Source: Phenylobacterium sp. Root1290 (GTDB lineage Bacteria > Pseudomonadota > Alphaproteobacteria > Caulobacterales > Caulobacteraceae). Taken from it: 64,000 nt of DNA. Position 1 is the first letter of the stretch; each line of letters opens with the position of its first letter. The position numbers and the translations under genes are program-made. The stretch lies in NCBI RefSeq assembly GCF_001425305.1, contig NZ_LMEE01000001.1:322646-386645 (forward strand), given 5' to 3'. The notes below the pieces were generated by a model, which was not told the DNA's origin, made no database searches, and saw only the letters and a program-made list of their open reading frames with translations. Shown here one piece after another: positions 37,630 to 46,516 of this stretch.

Positions 37630-39030
37630 ATGGATTTCGACGTCATCGTCATCGGCTCCGGCCCGGGCGGCTATGTCACCGCCATCCGCGCCAGCCAGCT
37701 CGGCCTCAAGACCGCCATCGTCGAACGCGAGGCGCTGGGCGGGGTGTGCCTGAACTGGGGCTGCATCCCGACCAAGGCGCTTCTGAAGTCCGGCGAGGCC
37801 TATGAAAATCTCAGCCATCTGGCCGACTACGGCCTGAAGATCGAGAAGGCGAGCTTTGACTTCAGCAAGATCGTCGAGCGTTCGCGCAAGGTCGCCGGCC
37901 AGCTGAATTCCGGCGTCACCTACTTGATGAAAAAGCACAAGATCGAGGTCATCGAGGGCGTCGCCAAGCTCGACAAGGGCCAGGGCGCGCCGAAGGTCGT
38001 CGTGGCGCTCAAGGCCGGCGGGTCGCGGACTGTCCAGGCCAAGCACGTGATCCTCGCCACAGGCGCGCGGGCCCGCACGGTTCCGGCGGTCGGCATGGAG
38101 CCGGACGGCGAGCGGATCTGGACCTATCGCGAGGCCATGGTCCCCAAGGCGGCGCCGAAATCTCTGATCGTCATCGGTTCGGGCGCGATCGGGATCGAGT
38201 TCGCCAGCTTCTATCGGGCTCTGGGCTCGGATGTGACCGTGATCGAGGCGCTGCCGCGTATCCTCCCGGTCGAGGACGAGGAAGTTTCCAAGGCGGCCCA
38301 CAAGGCTTTCGAGAAGCGCGGGCTGAATTTCCGGGTCGGGGCGAGCGTCAAGAAGCTCACCAAGTCGAAGAGCGGCGTCTCGATCGAGCTTGAGTCTGGC
38401 GGCAAGACTGAAACGTTGGAGGCTGACATCGCCATCGTCGCGATCGGCATCGTCGGCAATGTCGAGGACCTTGGCCTTGAGGCGCTCGGCGTGAAGATCG
38501 AGAAGACCCACATAGTGACCGACGCTCACGGAGAAACGGGCGTGCCCGGCCTCTACGCCATCGGCGACGTGGCCGGCCCGCCGTGGCTGGCGCACAAGGC
38601 GAGCCACGAGGGCGTGCACTGCGTCGAGCACATCGCCGGTCTCAAGCCCAACAATCTGAGCTCGCCAATTCCGGGCTGCACCTATTCGAGCCCGCAAATC
38701 GCGTCTGTCGGCCTGACCGAGGCGCAAGCCAAGGAGCAGGGCATAGAGGCCAAGGTCGGCCGCTTCCCGTTCAAGGTGAACGGCAAGGCCATTGCGTCGG
38801 GCGATACGGACGGCTTCGTGAAGACCGTATTCGACGGCAAGACCGGCGCCTTGATCGGCGCCCACATGATCGGCGCCGAAGTCACCGAGATGATCCAGGG
38901 CTTCACGCTGGCGATCACGCTCGAGGCCACTGAGGAAGAAGTGTTCGCGACGGTGTTCCCGCACCCGACGCTGAGCGAGGCCATGCATGAGGCTGCGCTC
39001 GACGCCTACGGGCGTGTGCTCCACATCTGA
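37630..39030 (+). CDS. lpdA: Dihydrolipoyl dehydrogenase (PDH E3)
   Basis: Flavoprotein that reoxidises dihydrolipoamide with NAD. 466 residues. The FAD loop is VIGSGPGGYVTAIRASQLG, the redox disulfide is Cys40/Cys45 in GGVCLNWGCIPTK, the NAD loop is VIGSGAIGIEFASFY, and the C-terminal interface has HPTLSEAMHEAALDAYGR with the catalytic His/Glu pair. It is the last gene of the pdhA-pdhB-pdhC-lpdA operon, 10 bases after pdhC; a bidirectional hairpin follows. Confidence 0.97.
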   Translation: MDFDVIVIGSGPGGYVTAIRASQLGLKTAIVEREALGGVCLNWGCIPTKALLKSGEAYENLSHLADYGLKIEKASFDFSKIVERSRKVAGQLNSGVTYLMKKHKIEVIEGVAKLDKGQGAPKVVVALKAGGSRTVQAKHVILATGARARTVPAVGMEPDGERIWTYREAMVPKAAPKSLIVIGSGAIGIEFASFYRALGSDVTVIEALPRILPVEDEEVSKAAHKAFEKRGLNFRVGASVKKLTKSKSGVSIELESGGKTETLEADIAIVAIGIVGNVEDLGLEALGVKIEKTHIVTDAHGETGVPGLYAIGDVAGPPWLAHKASHEGVHCVEHIAGLKPNNLSSPIPGCTYSSPQIASVGLTEAQAKEQGIEAKVGRFPFKVNGKAIASGDTDGFVKTVFDGKTGALIGAHMIGAEVTEMIQGFTLAITLEATEEEVFATVFPHPTLSEAMHEAALDAYGRVLHI

Positions 39031-39038
39031 GTGGGAAA

Positions 39039-39060
39039 GGACGCTCCCACGGGAGCGTCC
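39039..39060. terminator. Bidirectional hairpin between lpdA and doxX-like gene
   Basis: GGACGCTCCC / GGGAGCGTCC, a 10-bp perfect stem with a 2-base gap (effective loop 4). It lies 9 bases after lpdA and 6 bases from the stop of the convergent gene, so it probably ends both units. T tracts are short (TTT on the minus side). Confidence 0.6.
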
Positions 39061-39066
39061 CCAACC

Positions 39067-39465
39067 CTACCGCCGTCGTCTGCGCGGCATGGCGTCGAGG
39101 CTCCACGCGCCTCCGCCGGCGAAGATCAGATAGAGGAACACGAAGCAGAAGAGGATCGCCGGCTCTCCGCCGTTCAGCGCCGGCCAGAAGCCCTGCGAGG
39201 CGTGCGCGGTGAAGTAGGCGACCGCCATCTGGCCCGAGCAGATGAAGGCGGTGACGCGGGTGAACAGCCCCAACGCCAGCAGACCGCCCCCGATCACTTC
39301 AATCCAGGCCGCGGCGAGCAGCAGCATCGGCAGCGGATCAGGGGCCCCGGGCTGCGGCGCCGGGAAGTGGAACAGCTTCATCAGCCCATGCTCCATGAAG
39401 AGCAAGGCGGCGATGATGCGCAGCAAACTCAGCGCCCGCGGCGCCCAGGCGTCGAGGTTTGGCAT
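39067..39465 (-). CDS. DoxX-family membrane protein
   Basis: 132 residues from ATG at 39465, which has GGGAGGG 6 bases upstream; a TTG five codons further up is less likely. Four membrane helices are visible, starting with LLRIIAALLFMEHGLMKLFHF, the diagnostic DoxX opening. Members are found in thiosulfate:quinone oxidoreductase and in redox-stress membrane complexes, but most are of unknown function. A basic tail (MPRRRRR) lies at the C-terminus. It is downstream of the acyl-activating gene on the same strand, 48 bases apart. Confidence 0.85.
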   Translation of the reverse strand: MPNLDAWAPRALSLLRIIAALLFMEHGLMKLFHFPAPQPGAPDPLPMLLLAAAWIEVIGGGLLALGLFTRVTAFICSGQMAVAYFTAHASQGFWPALNGGEPAILFCFVFLYLIFAGGGAWSLDAMPRRRRR

Positions 39466-39513
39466 ACCAGTCCCTCCCAATCCGCGCCGCAGCGACGCGA
39501 TGTCGTTCGGGGA

Positions 39514-41067
39514 TCAGGCGGCGCGGCGCCCGTCGGCCTCCGCCATGCGCGTGATCGCCACATAGTCGGTCTTGCCGGTGCCAAGCACCGGAACCTCTGT
39601 GACCCTGATGATCTTGCGGGGCACGGCGAGTTCGGGTGCGCCGATGGCCTGGGCGTGGGCGACCAACGGGCCGGCATCGGCGTCGCGCCGGTCGGTCACC
39701 AGCACAAGGCGTTCGCCCTTCTTCGGATCGGGCATGGCGATCACCGCATGGCGGCTGTCGGGCCAGACGGCGGTGGCGATGTCTTCGGCGGCGGTCAGTG
39801 AGACCATCTCGCCGCCGACCTTGGCGAAACGCTTCACACGGCCAAGGATCTTGATCCAGTTGTCGTCGGTGATGTCGACTACGTCGCCGGTGTCATGCCA
39901 GCCGCCAGGCGGAGGCTCGAGCCCCGACTCCGTTAGATAGCCGGCCATGATGTTGGGGCCGCGCACGAACAGGCGCCCGCCGCCCGGAATGCCCTCGACC
40001 TTTTCCAGGCGGGTCTCCATGCCCGGCAGCAGTCCGCCGACGGTGCCGCGGCGATTGTCGGTGGGCTTGTTGACCGCGATGACCGGCGAGGCCTCGGTGG
40101 CGCCATAGCCTTCGAGCACTGGAACGTCGCCGAAGCGGTCGCGGATCAGGTTGTGGGTTTCGTCGCGCACCTTTTCCGCGCCGCAGACGATGAACTTCAG
40201 GCCCGACAGCTCGTCGGGTTCGGACGCCCGGGCGTACTGGTTGAGGAAGGTGTCCGTCGCGAAGAGAATCGACGCCCCGGTGTCCTTGATCAGCGGTGGG
40301 ATCTGCTTGACGTGCAGCGGGGAGGGGTACTCGAACGCCTTCATCCCCTTCATGAGCGGCAGCAGCACGCCGCCGGTCAGGCCGAAGCAGTGGAAGGTCG
40401 GCAGCGGGTTGAACATCACCCAGGACGGATCGAGCGGGATGTGCGCGGCGATCTGCTCGACGTTGGCGATGAGGTTGGCCTGGCTGAGCACCACACCGCG
40501 CGGCGCGCCGAAGCTGCCTGAGGTGAACAGGATCACGCCGGGATCGGAGGGCTTGGTGGGCGCCCTGAAGCGCTTGGGGAAGGCCCCCGCGGCGGCGGCG
40601 AAGACCTTGTCGGCCAGACCGACGGTTTCGCGCACGTCTTCGAGATAGGTGATCGCAGCCAGCGGCTCGAGCGCATCGACGAGATCGTGCAGCTTGCCCT
40701 GCTCGATGAACCGGTGCGAGGTCAGCACCCGCTTCACCCCGGCCAGCTCGCAGGCGGCCTTGAGGTTACGGATGCCCGCCGTGAAGTTCAGCATCGCGGG
40801 TGTGCGCCCAAACGCGTGCAGCGCGAAGAACGTGACCACGGCGCCGGCGCTGGCCGGCAGCATGACACCGACGCGCTCGCCCTCCGACGTCATGGCCGCG
40901 ATCTTGCGGCCCAGCGCAAAGGACGCGCGGATCAGGTCGGTGTAGCTGAGCGGCTTGCGTTCCTGGTCCTCCAGGATCGGCTTCTTGGCGCCGTATGTGG
41001 CGCGCGCGTCGACCAGCGCATCGAAAAGAGAGCGCTCACACGAACGCGGATCAAAAGAACGCGACAA
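39514..41067 (-). CDS. AMP-dependent acyl-CoA/acyl-ACP synthetase-like enzyme
   Basis: 517 residues of the ANL superfamily. ILFTSGSFGAPRGVVLSQANL is the ATP-binding loop, LEGYGATEASPVIAVN the adenylate motif, GGWHDTGDVVDI and ILGRVKRFAKVGGEMVSL the hinge. The sequence style matches the acyl-ACP synthetase half of Aas, without the acyltransferase half and without its membrane region; a role in fatty-acid or lysophospholipid recycling is inferred. The C-terminal catalytic Lys region is VPVLGTGKTDYVAI. Substrate is uncertain. The 126-bp upstream stretch to the next gene shows nothing I can name. Confidence 0.82.
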   Translation of the reverse strand: MSRSFDPRSCERSLFDALVDARATYGAKKPILEDQERKPLSYTDLIRASFALGRKIAAMTSEGERVGVMLPASAGAVVTFFALHAFGRTPAMLNFTAGIRNLKAACELAGVKRVLTSHRFIEQGKLHDLVDALEPLAAITYLEDVRETVGLADKVFAAAAGAFPKRFRAPTKPSDPGVILFTSGSFGAPRGVVLSQANLIANVEQIAAHIPLDPSWVMFNPLPTFHCFGLTGGVLLPLMKGMKAFEYPSPLHVKQIPPLIKDTGASILFATDTFLNQYARASEPDELSGLKFIVCGAEKVRDETHNLIRDRFGDVPVLEGYGATEASPVIAVNKPTDNRRGTVGGLLPGMETRLEKVEGIPGGGRLFVRGPNIMAGYLTESGLEPPPGGWHDTGDVVDITDDNWIKILGRVKRFAKVGGEMVSLTAAEDIATAVWPDSRHAVIAMPDPKKGERLVLVTDRRDADAGPLVAHAQAIGAPELAVPRKIIRVTEVPVLGTGKTDYVAITRMAEADGRRAA

Positions 41068-41193
41068 AGGCGAAAACCTCCCCGAACGTCTCGCCGATTA
41101 TTGTTGGGCGCGAGCCTATAGCTGACGCCTCGGTATGAAAAGATGCGTAACAAGCCGTGAGCTTCGGCGCCGGCGTCAATTCCGGCCGCCGGC

Positions 41194-42204
41194 CTAAGGT
41201 CTTGCCGCGTCAGCCGAAATCGTCGCGGTGGCGTCGATGCGCCCTTGGATGAAGCTGTCGACCGCGCTCAGCCACGGCTTGCGCCAAGCGTCCGCTTCAA
41301 GGTGCACGGCGCCATGAGCGCCCGGCGCCGTGGTGATCGCGCAGTGCGGAAGCTGGGCGCAGAGCAGGGCCGCCCGCTTCGAGGGGTTCAGCATCATGAC
41401 GGGCGTCCGCACCTGCGACGCGCCGGGCTCCAGCAGGCGGCTGGCGGCTTCGAAGGCCTTGTTCCAGCCCAGGCTGGGGCCAGACAGGCGCAGATCCGGA
41501 TTGGCGGTCATCCAGGCGTGCCCGACCTGACCGCGCCAGGCGTCGTGCGTCCGCCCCGCGGCGAGGTCGTCGGGACTCTCGCGACTCCAACCTTTCCAGC
41601 CCGCCGGTGGAGCCGAGGCGCGTTTCACCGGCCCAAGCATCCGCGTGCTCGGAGGATCGGCGAGCTGCGGCGTGCTGGCGAAAACGCCATCCACCTTCAG
41701 GCCCGAGCGCACGGCGCTGAGCGCCACGACGGCGCCGTCCGACTGCGTGAGCAGAATCAGCGGCGCTTCCGGGGAAGGGCGGACCACCACCCGAACCAGT
41801 TCGCGGAGCGTCGCGACCTCTGGGTCGAAGGAGGGGGTGAAGCCGAGGTCGCGCGGCGGCACATAGCGACCAGAGCCGCCCTGGCCGGCGCGATCCAGGA
41901 TCCAGACCGTGCAGCCGCGGGCGATGAGGTCCGAGGCCGTTTCGAACCAGACCTCGGCGGTTTCCCCGTAACCGGGAACAATCACGACGGTCGCGGTGGG
42001 CACACGGCGGGTGCTGGCCACCCCGTAGCGCTGCAACGGCTTGTCGCCGACCCCGATATAGCCCCAGGCCCATCCCTCCGGCGGGTAGAACCGCGGCGCG
42101 AGCGAGGCTGGCGTCCGGCTCTCGGCGAACGGCTCGAGCCCGCCGTCACGGCCGCACGCCGCGAGCAGGAGAACCAGAGCAGCGGTCAGGAACGCGCGAA
42201 CCAT
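41194..42204 (-). CDS. Lipoprotein with alpha/beta-hydrolase domain
   Basis: 336 residues from ATG at 42204, chosen because it gives a clean lipoprotein signal ([17 protein letters not shown], Cys after LLAA); longer starts have no such peptide. The remainder is a serine-hydrolase-like alpha/beta fold: [42 protein letters not shown] is the oxyanion and first-helix region, and the nucleophile is probably Ser in [12 protein letters not shown], where the usual first Gly of GxSxG is Thr. It resembles monoacylglycerol lipase or lysophospholipase-like proteins. Divergent from lipA. Confidence 0.78.
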   Translation of the reverse strand: MVRAFLTAALVLLLAACGRDGGLEPFAESRTPASLAPRFYPPEGWAWGYIGVGDKPLQRYGVASTRRVPTATVVIVPGYGETAEVWFETASDLIARGCTVWILDRAGQGGSGRYVPPRDLGFTPSFDPEVATLRELVRVVVRPSPEAPLILLTQSDGAVVALSAVRSGLKVDGVFASTPQLADPPSTRMLGPVKRASAPPAGWKGWSRESPDDLAAGRTHDAWRGQVGHAWMTANPDLRLSGPSLGWNKAFEAASRLLEPGASQVRTPVMMLNPSKRAALLCAQLPHCAITTAPGAHGAVHLEADAWRKPWLSAVDSFIQGRIDATATISADAARP

Positions 42205-42281
42205 GGCCGAGTTTGACCATGCGTCGCAGAGCCGCTCAATCACGCCTTGATCCTGAGGGGCAGAAAGCCGATCTAGGCCTT

Positions 42282-43244
42282 ATGGCGACCGTCATCGACA
42301 CCCTCGGGGGGCCGCGGCCCCGACATCCCGAAAAGCAGTCGCGTCCCGACACGCCCATCCTGCGCAAACCCGAGTGGTTGCGCGTTCGGGCGCCGGGTTC
42401 GCCGGGCTACAACGCGACGCGATCGATCGTGAAGGAGCATGGGCTCACCACGGTCTGCGAAGAGGCCGCCTGCCCGAACATCGGCGAATGCTGGTCGCAG
42501 AGCCACGCCACCATGATGATCATGGGCGAGATTTGCACCCGGGCCTGCGCCTTCTGCAATGTCACCACCGGCAAGCCGTTGGCGCTCGACCCCACCGAAC
42601 CGGCCCGCGTCGCCGACGCCGTGCTGAAGATGGGCCTGAAGCATGTGGTGATCACCTCGGTCGACCGCGACGATCTGCAGGACGGCGGCGGGGCGCACTT
42701 CGCGGCCGTGGTCCACGCGATCCGGGCGACCGCGCCAGGCACGACCATCGAGATCCTGACCCCGGACTTCCTGCGCAAGGCGCCCAGCGCCGCGGAGATC
42801 GTGATCGACTCCAAGCCCGACGTCTTCAACCACAACCTTGAGACGGTGCCGCGGCTATACCTCTCGATCCGGCCGGGCGCGCGGTACTACCATTCGCTAC
42901 GTCTGCTGGAGCGGGTGAAGGAGCGCGACCCCAACCAGTTCACCAAGTCTGGCCTCATGGTCGGGCTCGGCGAGGCCAAGGAGGAGGTTATGCAGGTCAT
43001 GGACGACATGCGGTCCGCCGGCGTCGACTTCCTGACAATCGGCCAGTACCTCCAGCCGACCCGCAAGCACGCGGCTATCGACCGCTTCGTGACGCCTGAC
43101 GAGTTCAAGGCCTACGAGGAGATCGCCCGGGCCAAGGGCTTCCTGATGGTCTCGGCCAGCCCGCTGACCCGTTCGTCGCACCATGCGGGCGAGGACTTCG
43201 CTCGCCTGAAGGCGGCGCGGCTCGCCAAGGACGCGGCGGCCTGA
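42282..43244 (+). CDS. lipA: Lipoyl synthase
   Basis: Radical SAM enzyme inserting two sulfurs into protein-bound octanoyl groups. The start at 42282 ([18 protein letters not shown]) gives 320 residues. The auxiliary cluster is Cys59, Cys64 and Cys70 ([12 protein letters not shown]), the radical SAM cluster Cys85, Cys89 and Cys92 (CTRACAFC), and the C-terminal RSSHHAG Ser ligand lies in [12 protein letters not shown]. The product modifies PdhB and PdhC encoded 5-7 kb upstream. It is followed by the Coq10-like gene after 3 bases, a conserved alphaproteobacterial pair. Confidence 0.97.
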   Translation: MATVIDTLGGPRPRHPEKQSRPDTPILRKPEWLRVRAPGSPGYNATRSIVKEHGLTTVCEEAACPNIGECWSQSHATMMIMGEICTRACAFCNVTTGKPLALDPTEPARVADAVLKMGLKHVVITSVDRDDLQDGGGAHFAAVVHAIRATAPGTTIEILTPDFLRKAPSAAEIVIDSKPDVFNHNLETVPRLYLSIRPGARYYHSLRLLERVKERDPNQFTKSGLMVGLGEAKEEVMQVMDDMRSAGVDFLTIGQYLQPTRKHAAIDRFVTPDEFKAYEEIARAKGFLMVSASPLTRSSHHAGEDFARLKAARLAKDAAA

Positions 43245-43247
43245 CGC

Positions 43248-43697
43248 TTGCCGCGCTACCACATCGAAAAAGTGCTGCCCTATAGCCCCGACCAGCTGTT
43301 CAAGCTGGTCGGCGACGTCGACGCGTATCCGGAGTTCGTGCCCTGGGTCCAATCGCTGCGCACCTGGAACGCGCGGGCTGAGGATGACGGCGTGACCCTG
43401 GTCGACGCCCAGGTGGCGGTTGGCTTTTCTTTCCTGAAGGAGAAGTTCTCCACTCGGGTGCGCCGCGACGCGGTCGGCCGGCAGATCGATGTCCAGCTGC
43501 TGTCGGGGCCGTTCAAGCACCTGGCCAACCGCTGGCGCTTCGCCGAAGCGCCTGGCGGCACGAAGATCGAGTTCGACATCGACTTCGAATTCAAGTCCCG
43601 GCTGTTGTCAGGAATGCTTGCCGCGAACTTCCACCATGCGGTGGACAAGCTGATGTCCTGCTTCGAGGGACGGGCGAAGACGCTCTATCCGGCCTAG
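43248..43697 (+). CDS. Coq10/RatA-family START-domain protein
   Basis: 149 residues from a TTG start 3 bases after lipA. RYHIEKVLPYSPDQLFKLVGDVDAYPEFVPWV is the signature of the SRPBCC Coq10/RatA group, small hydrophobic-pocket proteins. Mitochondrial Coq10 binds ubiquinone; E. coli RatA was described as an inhibitor of subunit joining. In alphaproteobacteria the location next to lipA favours the Coq10-like quinone-chaperone role, by inference. The stop codon shares CTAG with the convergent gene. Confidence 0.87.
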   Translation: MPRYHIEKVLPYSPDQLFKLVGDVDAYPEFVPWVQSLRTWNARAEDDGVTLVDAQVAVGFSFLKEKFSTRVRRDAVGRQIDVQLLSGPFKHLANRWRFAEAPGGTKIEFDIDFEFKSRLLSGMLAANFHHAVDKLMSCFEGRAKTLYPA

Positions 43698-44185
43698 GTC
43701 ATCCGGTCGCGCAGGGCCTGAAGCGCGGCCTGAACGGCCTGTTCCTGGATGTCGGCGCGGGTGACGCCGTCGAATAGCTCGGCGCGGTGCATCAGCGCCT
43801 GGTTCGAGCGCGCGGTGGCGATGTGCACGGTGCCGACCGGCTTCATGGGCGTGCCGCCGCCGGGACCGGCGACGCCGGTGATCGCCACGGCGACGTGGGC
43901 GTTCGAGGCTTCCAACGCCCCCTCGGCCATCATGCGCGCGACCGGCTCCGAGACGGCGCCCAGGTCGGCGATGAGGTCGCCGGGGACACCCAGCAGTTCC
44001 TGCTTGGCGCGGTTCGTATAGACAACGAAGCCGCGTTCGAAGACGTCAGAGGCGCCGGGAATGGCGCAGATGGCGCCTGCCACCAGTCCGCCGGTGCAGC
44101 TCTCCGCAGTGACGATCCGCAGGGAGCGTTCCCGAGCCTCGTCGATCAGCAGCCGCGCCAGGGTTTCGATCTCCAGGGAAAACAT
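43694..44185 (-). CDS. pncC: CinA C-terminal domain protein (PncC-type NMN amidohydrolase)
   Basis: 163 residues from ATG at 44185. ETLARLLIDEARERSLRIVTAESCTGGLVAGAICAIPGAS is the opening of the CinA C-terminal family, with the catalytic Ser in ESCTGG and the Thr/Lys-bearing VYTNRAKQELLGV; the GVAGPGGGTPMKPVGTVHIA loop is complete. The family deamidates nicotinamide mononucleotide in NAD recycling. It is the stand-alone form, without the CinA molybdopterin-binding-like part. It converges with the Coq10-like gene through a shared CTAG. Confidence 0.9.
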   Translation of the reverse strand: MFSLEIETLARLLIDEARERSLRIVTAESCTGGLVAGAICAIPGASDVFERGFVVYTNRAKQELLGVPGDLIADLGAVSEPVARMMAEGALEASNAHVAVAITGVAGPGGGTPMKPVGTVHIATARSNQALMHRAELFDGVTRADIQEQAVQAALQALRDRMT

Positions 44186-44269
44186 GGCGGCGACTCCAGC
44201 GGGCTCTAGGCAAGGACGAATGCAGACCACAACATCGCCAGCGCCTGCCACACAAGCCGATTCGAGCTC

Positions 44270-46516
44270 ATGACTGCACTAGATCGCGCTGAACGGCCCG
44301 CAGCTTCCATATCGCCGATGCTTTTCGCGGTGACGACCTTCGCCAGCGCGGGGCTCGTCTTCATGGTGCAGCCGATGGTGGCCAAGCTGGTGCTGCCCCT
44401 GCTGGGGGGCAGTTCATCGGTCTGGAACACGTCGATCGCGTTCTTCCAGACCGCCTTGCTGGTGGGCTACGGGTACGCCCACTTCCTTCAGAGAGTGAAG
44501 TCGGTCCGGACTCAGGCCCTGGTGCACGTGGCGGCGCTGCTGATCGCCGCCCTGGCGCTTCCGCTCAGGGTGACTGGTGCATTGGGCGAGCCGTCGTCAG
44601 AGTACCCGTCCCTGTGGCTGCTGGGCGTGTTGGCCGTCTCAATCGGGGCGCCTTTCGCTGTCCTTTCGGCGACGGCGCCGCTGGTGCAGGCCTGGCACGC
44701 GAGGACGATCCACGCCGAGACGGGGGCCGAGCCCTACGCGCTCTATGCGGCGTCCAATCTGGGCAGCCTGCTGGCCCTGCTAGCCTATCCCGCGCTGGTC
44801 GAGCCTCTGGCGACGGTCAAGGGGCAAACGAGCGGCTGGAGCGCCGGCTATGTGGCCTTTGTCATGCTGATGGCCACCTTGGCGCTCTTTGTGTCCCGCG
44901 CACGGGTTGCGGCGGTCCAGGGGGCTATCGCCAGCGCCACTCCAGCGCCTTCATGGCGCCAGCGCGCGATCTGGGTCGGCTTGGCGGCGATCCCTTCGAG
45001 CCTGATGCTCGGCGTCACCACGCACATCACCACCGACGTAGCTTCGGCGCCGTTCCTTTGGGTGATCCCGCTGGCGCTCTACCTCGCCACCTTCATCATC
45101 GCGTTCTCAGACAAGCCGATCATCTCGGCGGAAACGACCCTGCTGCTGCAGGCCGCGGCGGTGGTGGCCTGCGCGGCGATGTTGCCCTTCAAGGCGGCGA
45201 ACTTCCCGCTGCAGCTCTTTGTCCACCTGGCCGCGTTCTTCCTGACCGCCCTGATGTGCCACCAGGCGCTGGTCGCGCGGCGGCCCGACCCTGCGCAGCT
45301 GACAGAGTTCTATCTCTGGATGTCGTTCGGCGGCGTGGTCGGCGGGGCGTTCAACGCCTTCCTCGCGCCAGTGATCTTGAGCAACGTCTGGGAGTACCCG
45401 CTGGTCCTGGCGCTGGCGTGCCTCGCCCGCCCGGGGCTTGGGCCGGTCGAGCGTTGGCGATGGCTGACCCTGATTATCGGCGTGATCGCAGCCGTCATCG
45501 CCCCACTGATCGCGGTCAAGATGGGCATGAGCAAGGAGTACAAGGCGATTGTGTTCGCCTTGATGGCAGTCACCACCGTCTGCGCCTTCCTGATCCGCCG
45601 AAGGATGATCGTGTTCTTCGGGCTGGTCGTGGTGCTGTCGTTGTCGGCGGCGGCCATCGGCGATCGCGTAGACGTCCGCCAAAGCTGGCGCAGCTTCTTC
45701 GGCGTCCTGCGCCAATCGGAGATGCCGTCGCCGGGCATGGAGGGGCAGCTTCGGATGCTTTCGCATGGAACGACCCTGCACGGCGCCCAGGCGCAGAACC
45801 CCAAGTACATGTGCCGCCCGTTGGTCTACTACGCCCCCGAGACGCCGATCGGCCAGGTGTTCACCCACGAGACCAAGCGGCCGAGCGGGCTGAGGGTCGG
45901 CGCTGTCGGCCTGGGCACCGGTGCCGTCGCGGCCTACACGCGTCGCGGCGACCACCTGACCTTCTTCGAGATCGATCCGCTGGTCATTCGCCTCGCCACC
46001 GATCCCAAGCACTTCAGCTACACGACCATCTGCGCACGCGGGAAAATCGACTACGTGGTCGGCGACGCCCGTCTGACCTTGGCCAAGCAGCCCGATCAGG
46101 CCTTCGACATCCTGTTGATCGACGCATTCTCGTCGGACGCCGTGCCGGCGCACTTGCTGACCGTCGAGGCGATGAAGGGCTATCTGACCAAGCTGAAGCC
46201 GGATGGGGTGCTGATCCTGCACCTGTCAAACCGCAACCTCGAACTGCGCGGTCCGGCGATGGCCGTGGCCGAGGCGGCGGGCGGCTTTGCGCTCATCCAG
46301 CGGCACCAAACGGCAAAGGATAGCCCGCCGCTCTGGGAATCTGCCGAAGACGCGCTGATCGTCACCCGCAGCCTGCAGGCGCTGGCCCCCTACGAAGCCG
46401 ACAAGCGATGGTCGCAGACCGATCCGACCGCCGTGCGCCCCTGGACCGACGACTACACCAATCTGCCCGGCGCGATGTACGCCGAGATGAAGGCCAAGTG
46501 GGCCTGGCTGCCCTAG
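44270..46516 (+). CDS. Polytopic membrane protein fused to a spermidine synthase-like domain
   Basis: 748 residues. The first 450 or so hold about 12 hydrophobic helices, starting with LFAVTTFASAGLVFMVQPMVAK, and the remainder is a methyltransferase-fold domain: VGAVGLGTGAVAAYTRRGDHLTFFEIDPLVIRLA (AdoMet-type loop and acidic strand end), IDYVVGDARLTLAKQPDQAFDILLIDAFSSDAVPAHLLT. The catalytic Asp of polyamine synthases corresponds to the DAFSSD segment, but that the protein makes spermidine is not shown. Fused proteins of this type are widespread in proteobacteria and of unknown function. It converges with ispDF by a shared CTAG. Confidence 0.82.
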   Translation: MTALDRAERPAASISPMLFAVTTFASAGLVFMVQPMVAKLVLPLLGGSSSVWNTSIAFFQTALLVGYGYAHFLQRVKSVRTQALVHVAALLIAALALPLRVTGALGEPSSEYPSLWLLGVLAVSIGAPFAVLSATAPLVQAWHARTIHAETGAEPYALYAASNLGSLLALLAYPALVEPLATVKGQTSGWSAGYVAFVMLMATLALFVSRARVAAVQGAIASATPAPSWRQRAIWVGLAAIPSSLMLGVTTHITTDVASAPFLWVIPLALYLATFIIAFSDKPIISAETTLLLQAAAVVACAAMLPFKAANFPLQLFVHLAAFFLTALMCHQALVARRPDPAQLTEFYLWMSFGGVVGGAFNAFLAPVILSNVWEYPLVLALACLARPGLGPVERWRWLTLIIGVIAAVIAPLIAVKMGMSKEYKAIVFALMAVTTVCAFLIRRRMIVFFGLVVVLSLSAAAIGDRVDVRQSWRSFFGVLRQSEMPSPGMEGQLRMLSHGTTLHGAQAQNPKYMCRPLVYYAPETPIGQVFTHETKRPSGLRVGAVGLGTGAVAAYTRRGDHLTFFEIDPLVIRLATDPKHFSYTTICARGKIDYVVGDARLTLAKQPDQAFDILLIDAFSSDAVPAHLLTVEAMKGYLTKLKPDGVLILHLSNRNLELRGPAMAVAEAAGGFALIQRHQTAKDSPPLWESAEDALIVTRSLQALAPYEADKRWSQTDPTAVRPWTDDYTNLPGAMYAEMKAKWAWLP

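Noticed and set aside
39067..42204. Possible horizontally acquired block (DoxX, acyl synthetase, lipoprotein hydrolase)
   Set aside because: Base composition and codon use look like the neighbours; no repeats, integrase or tRNA boundary.
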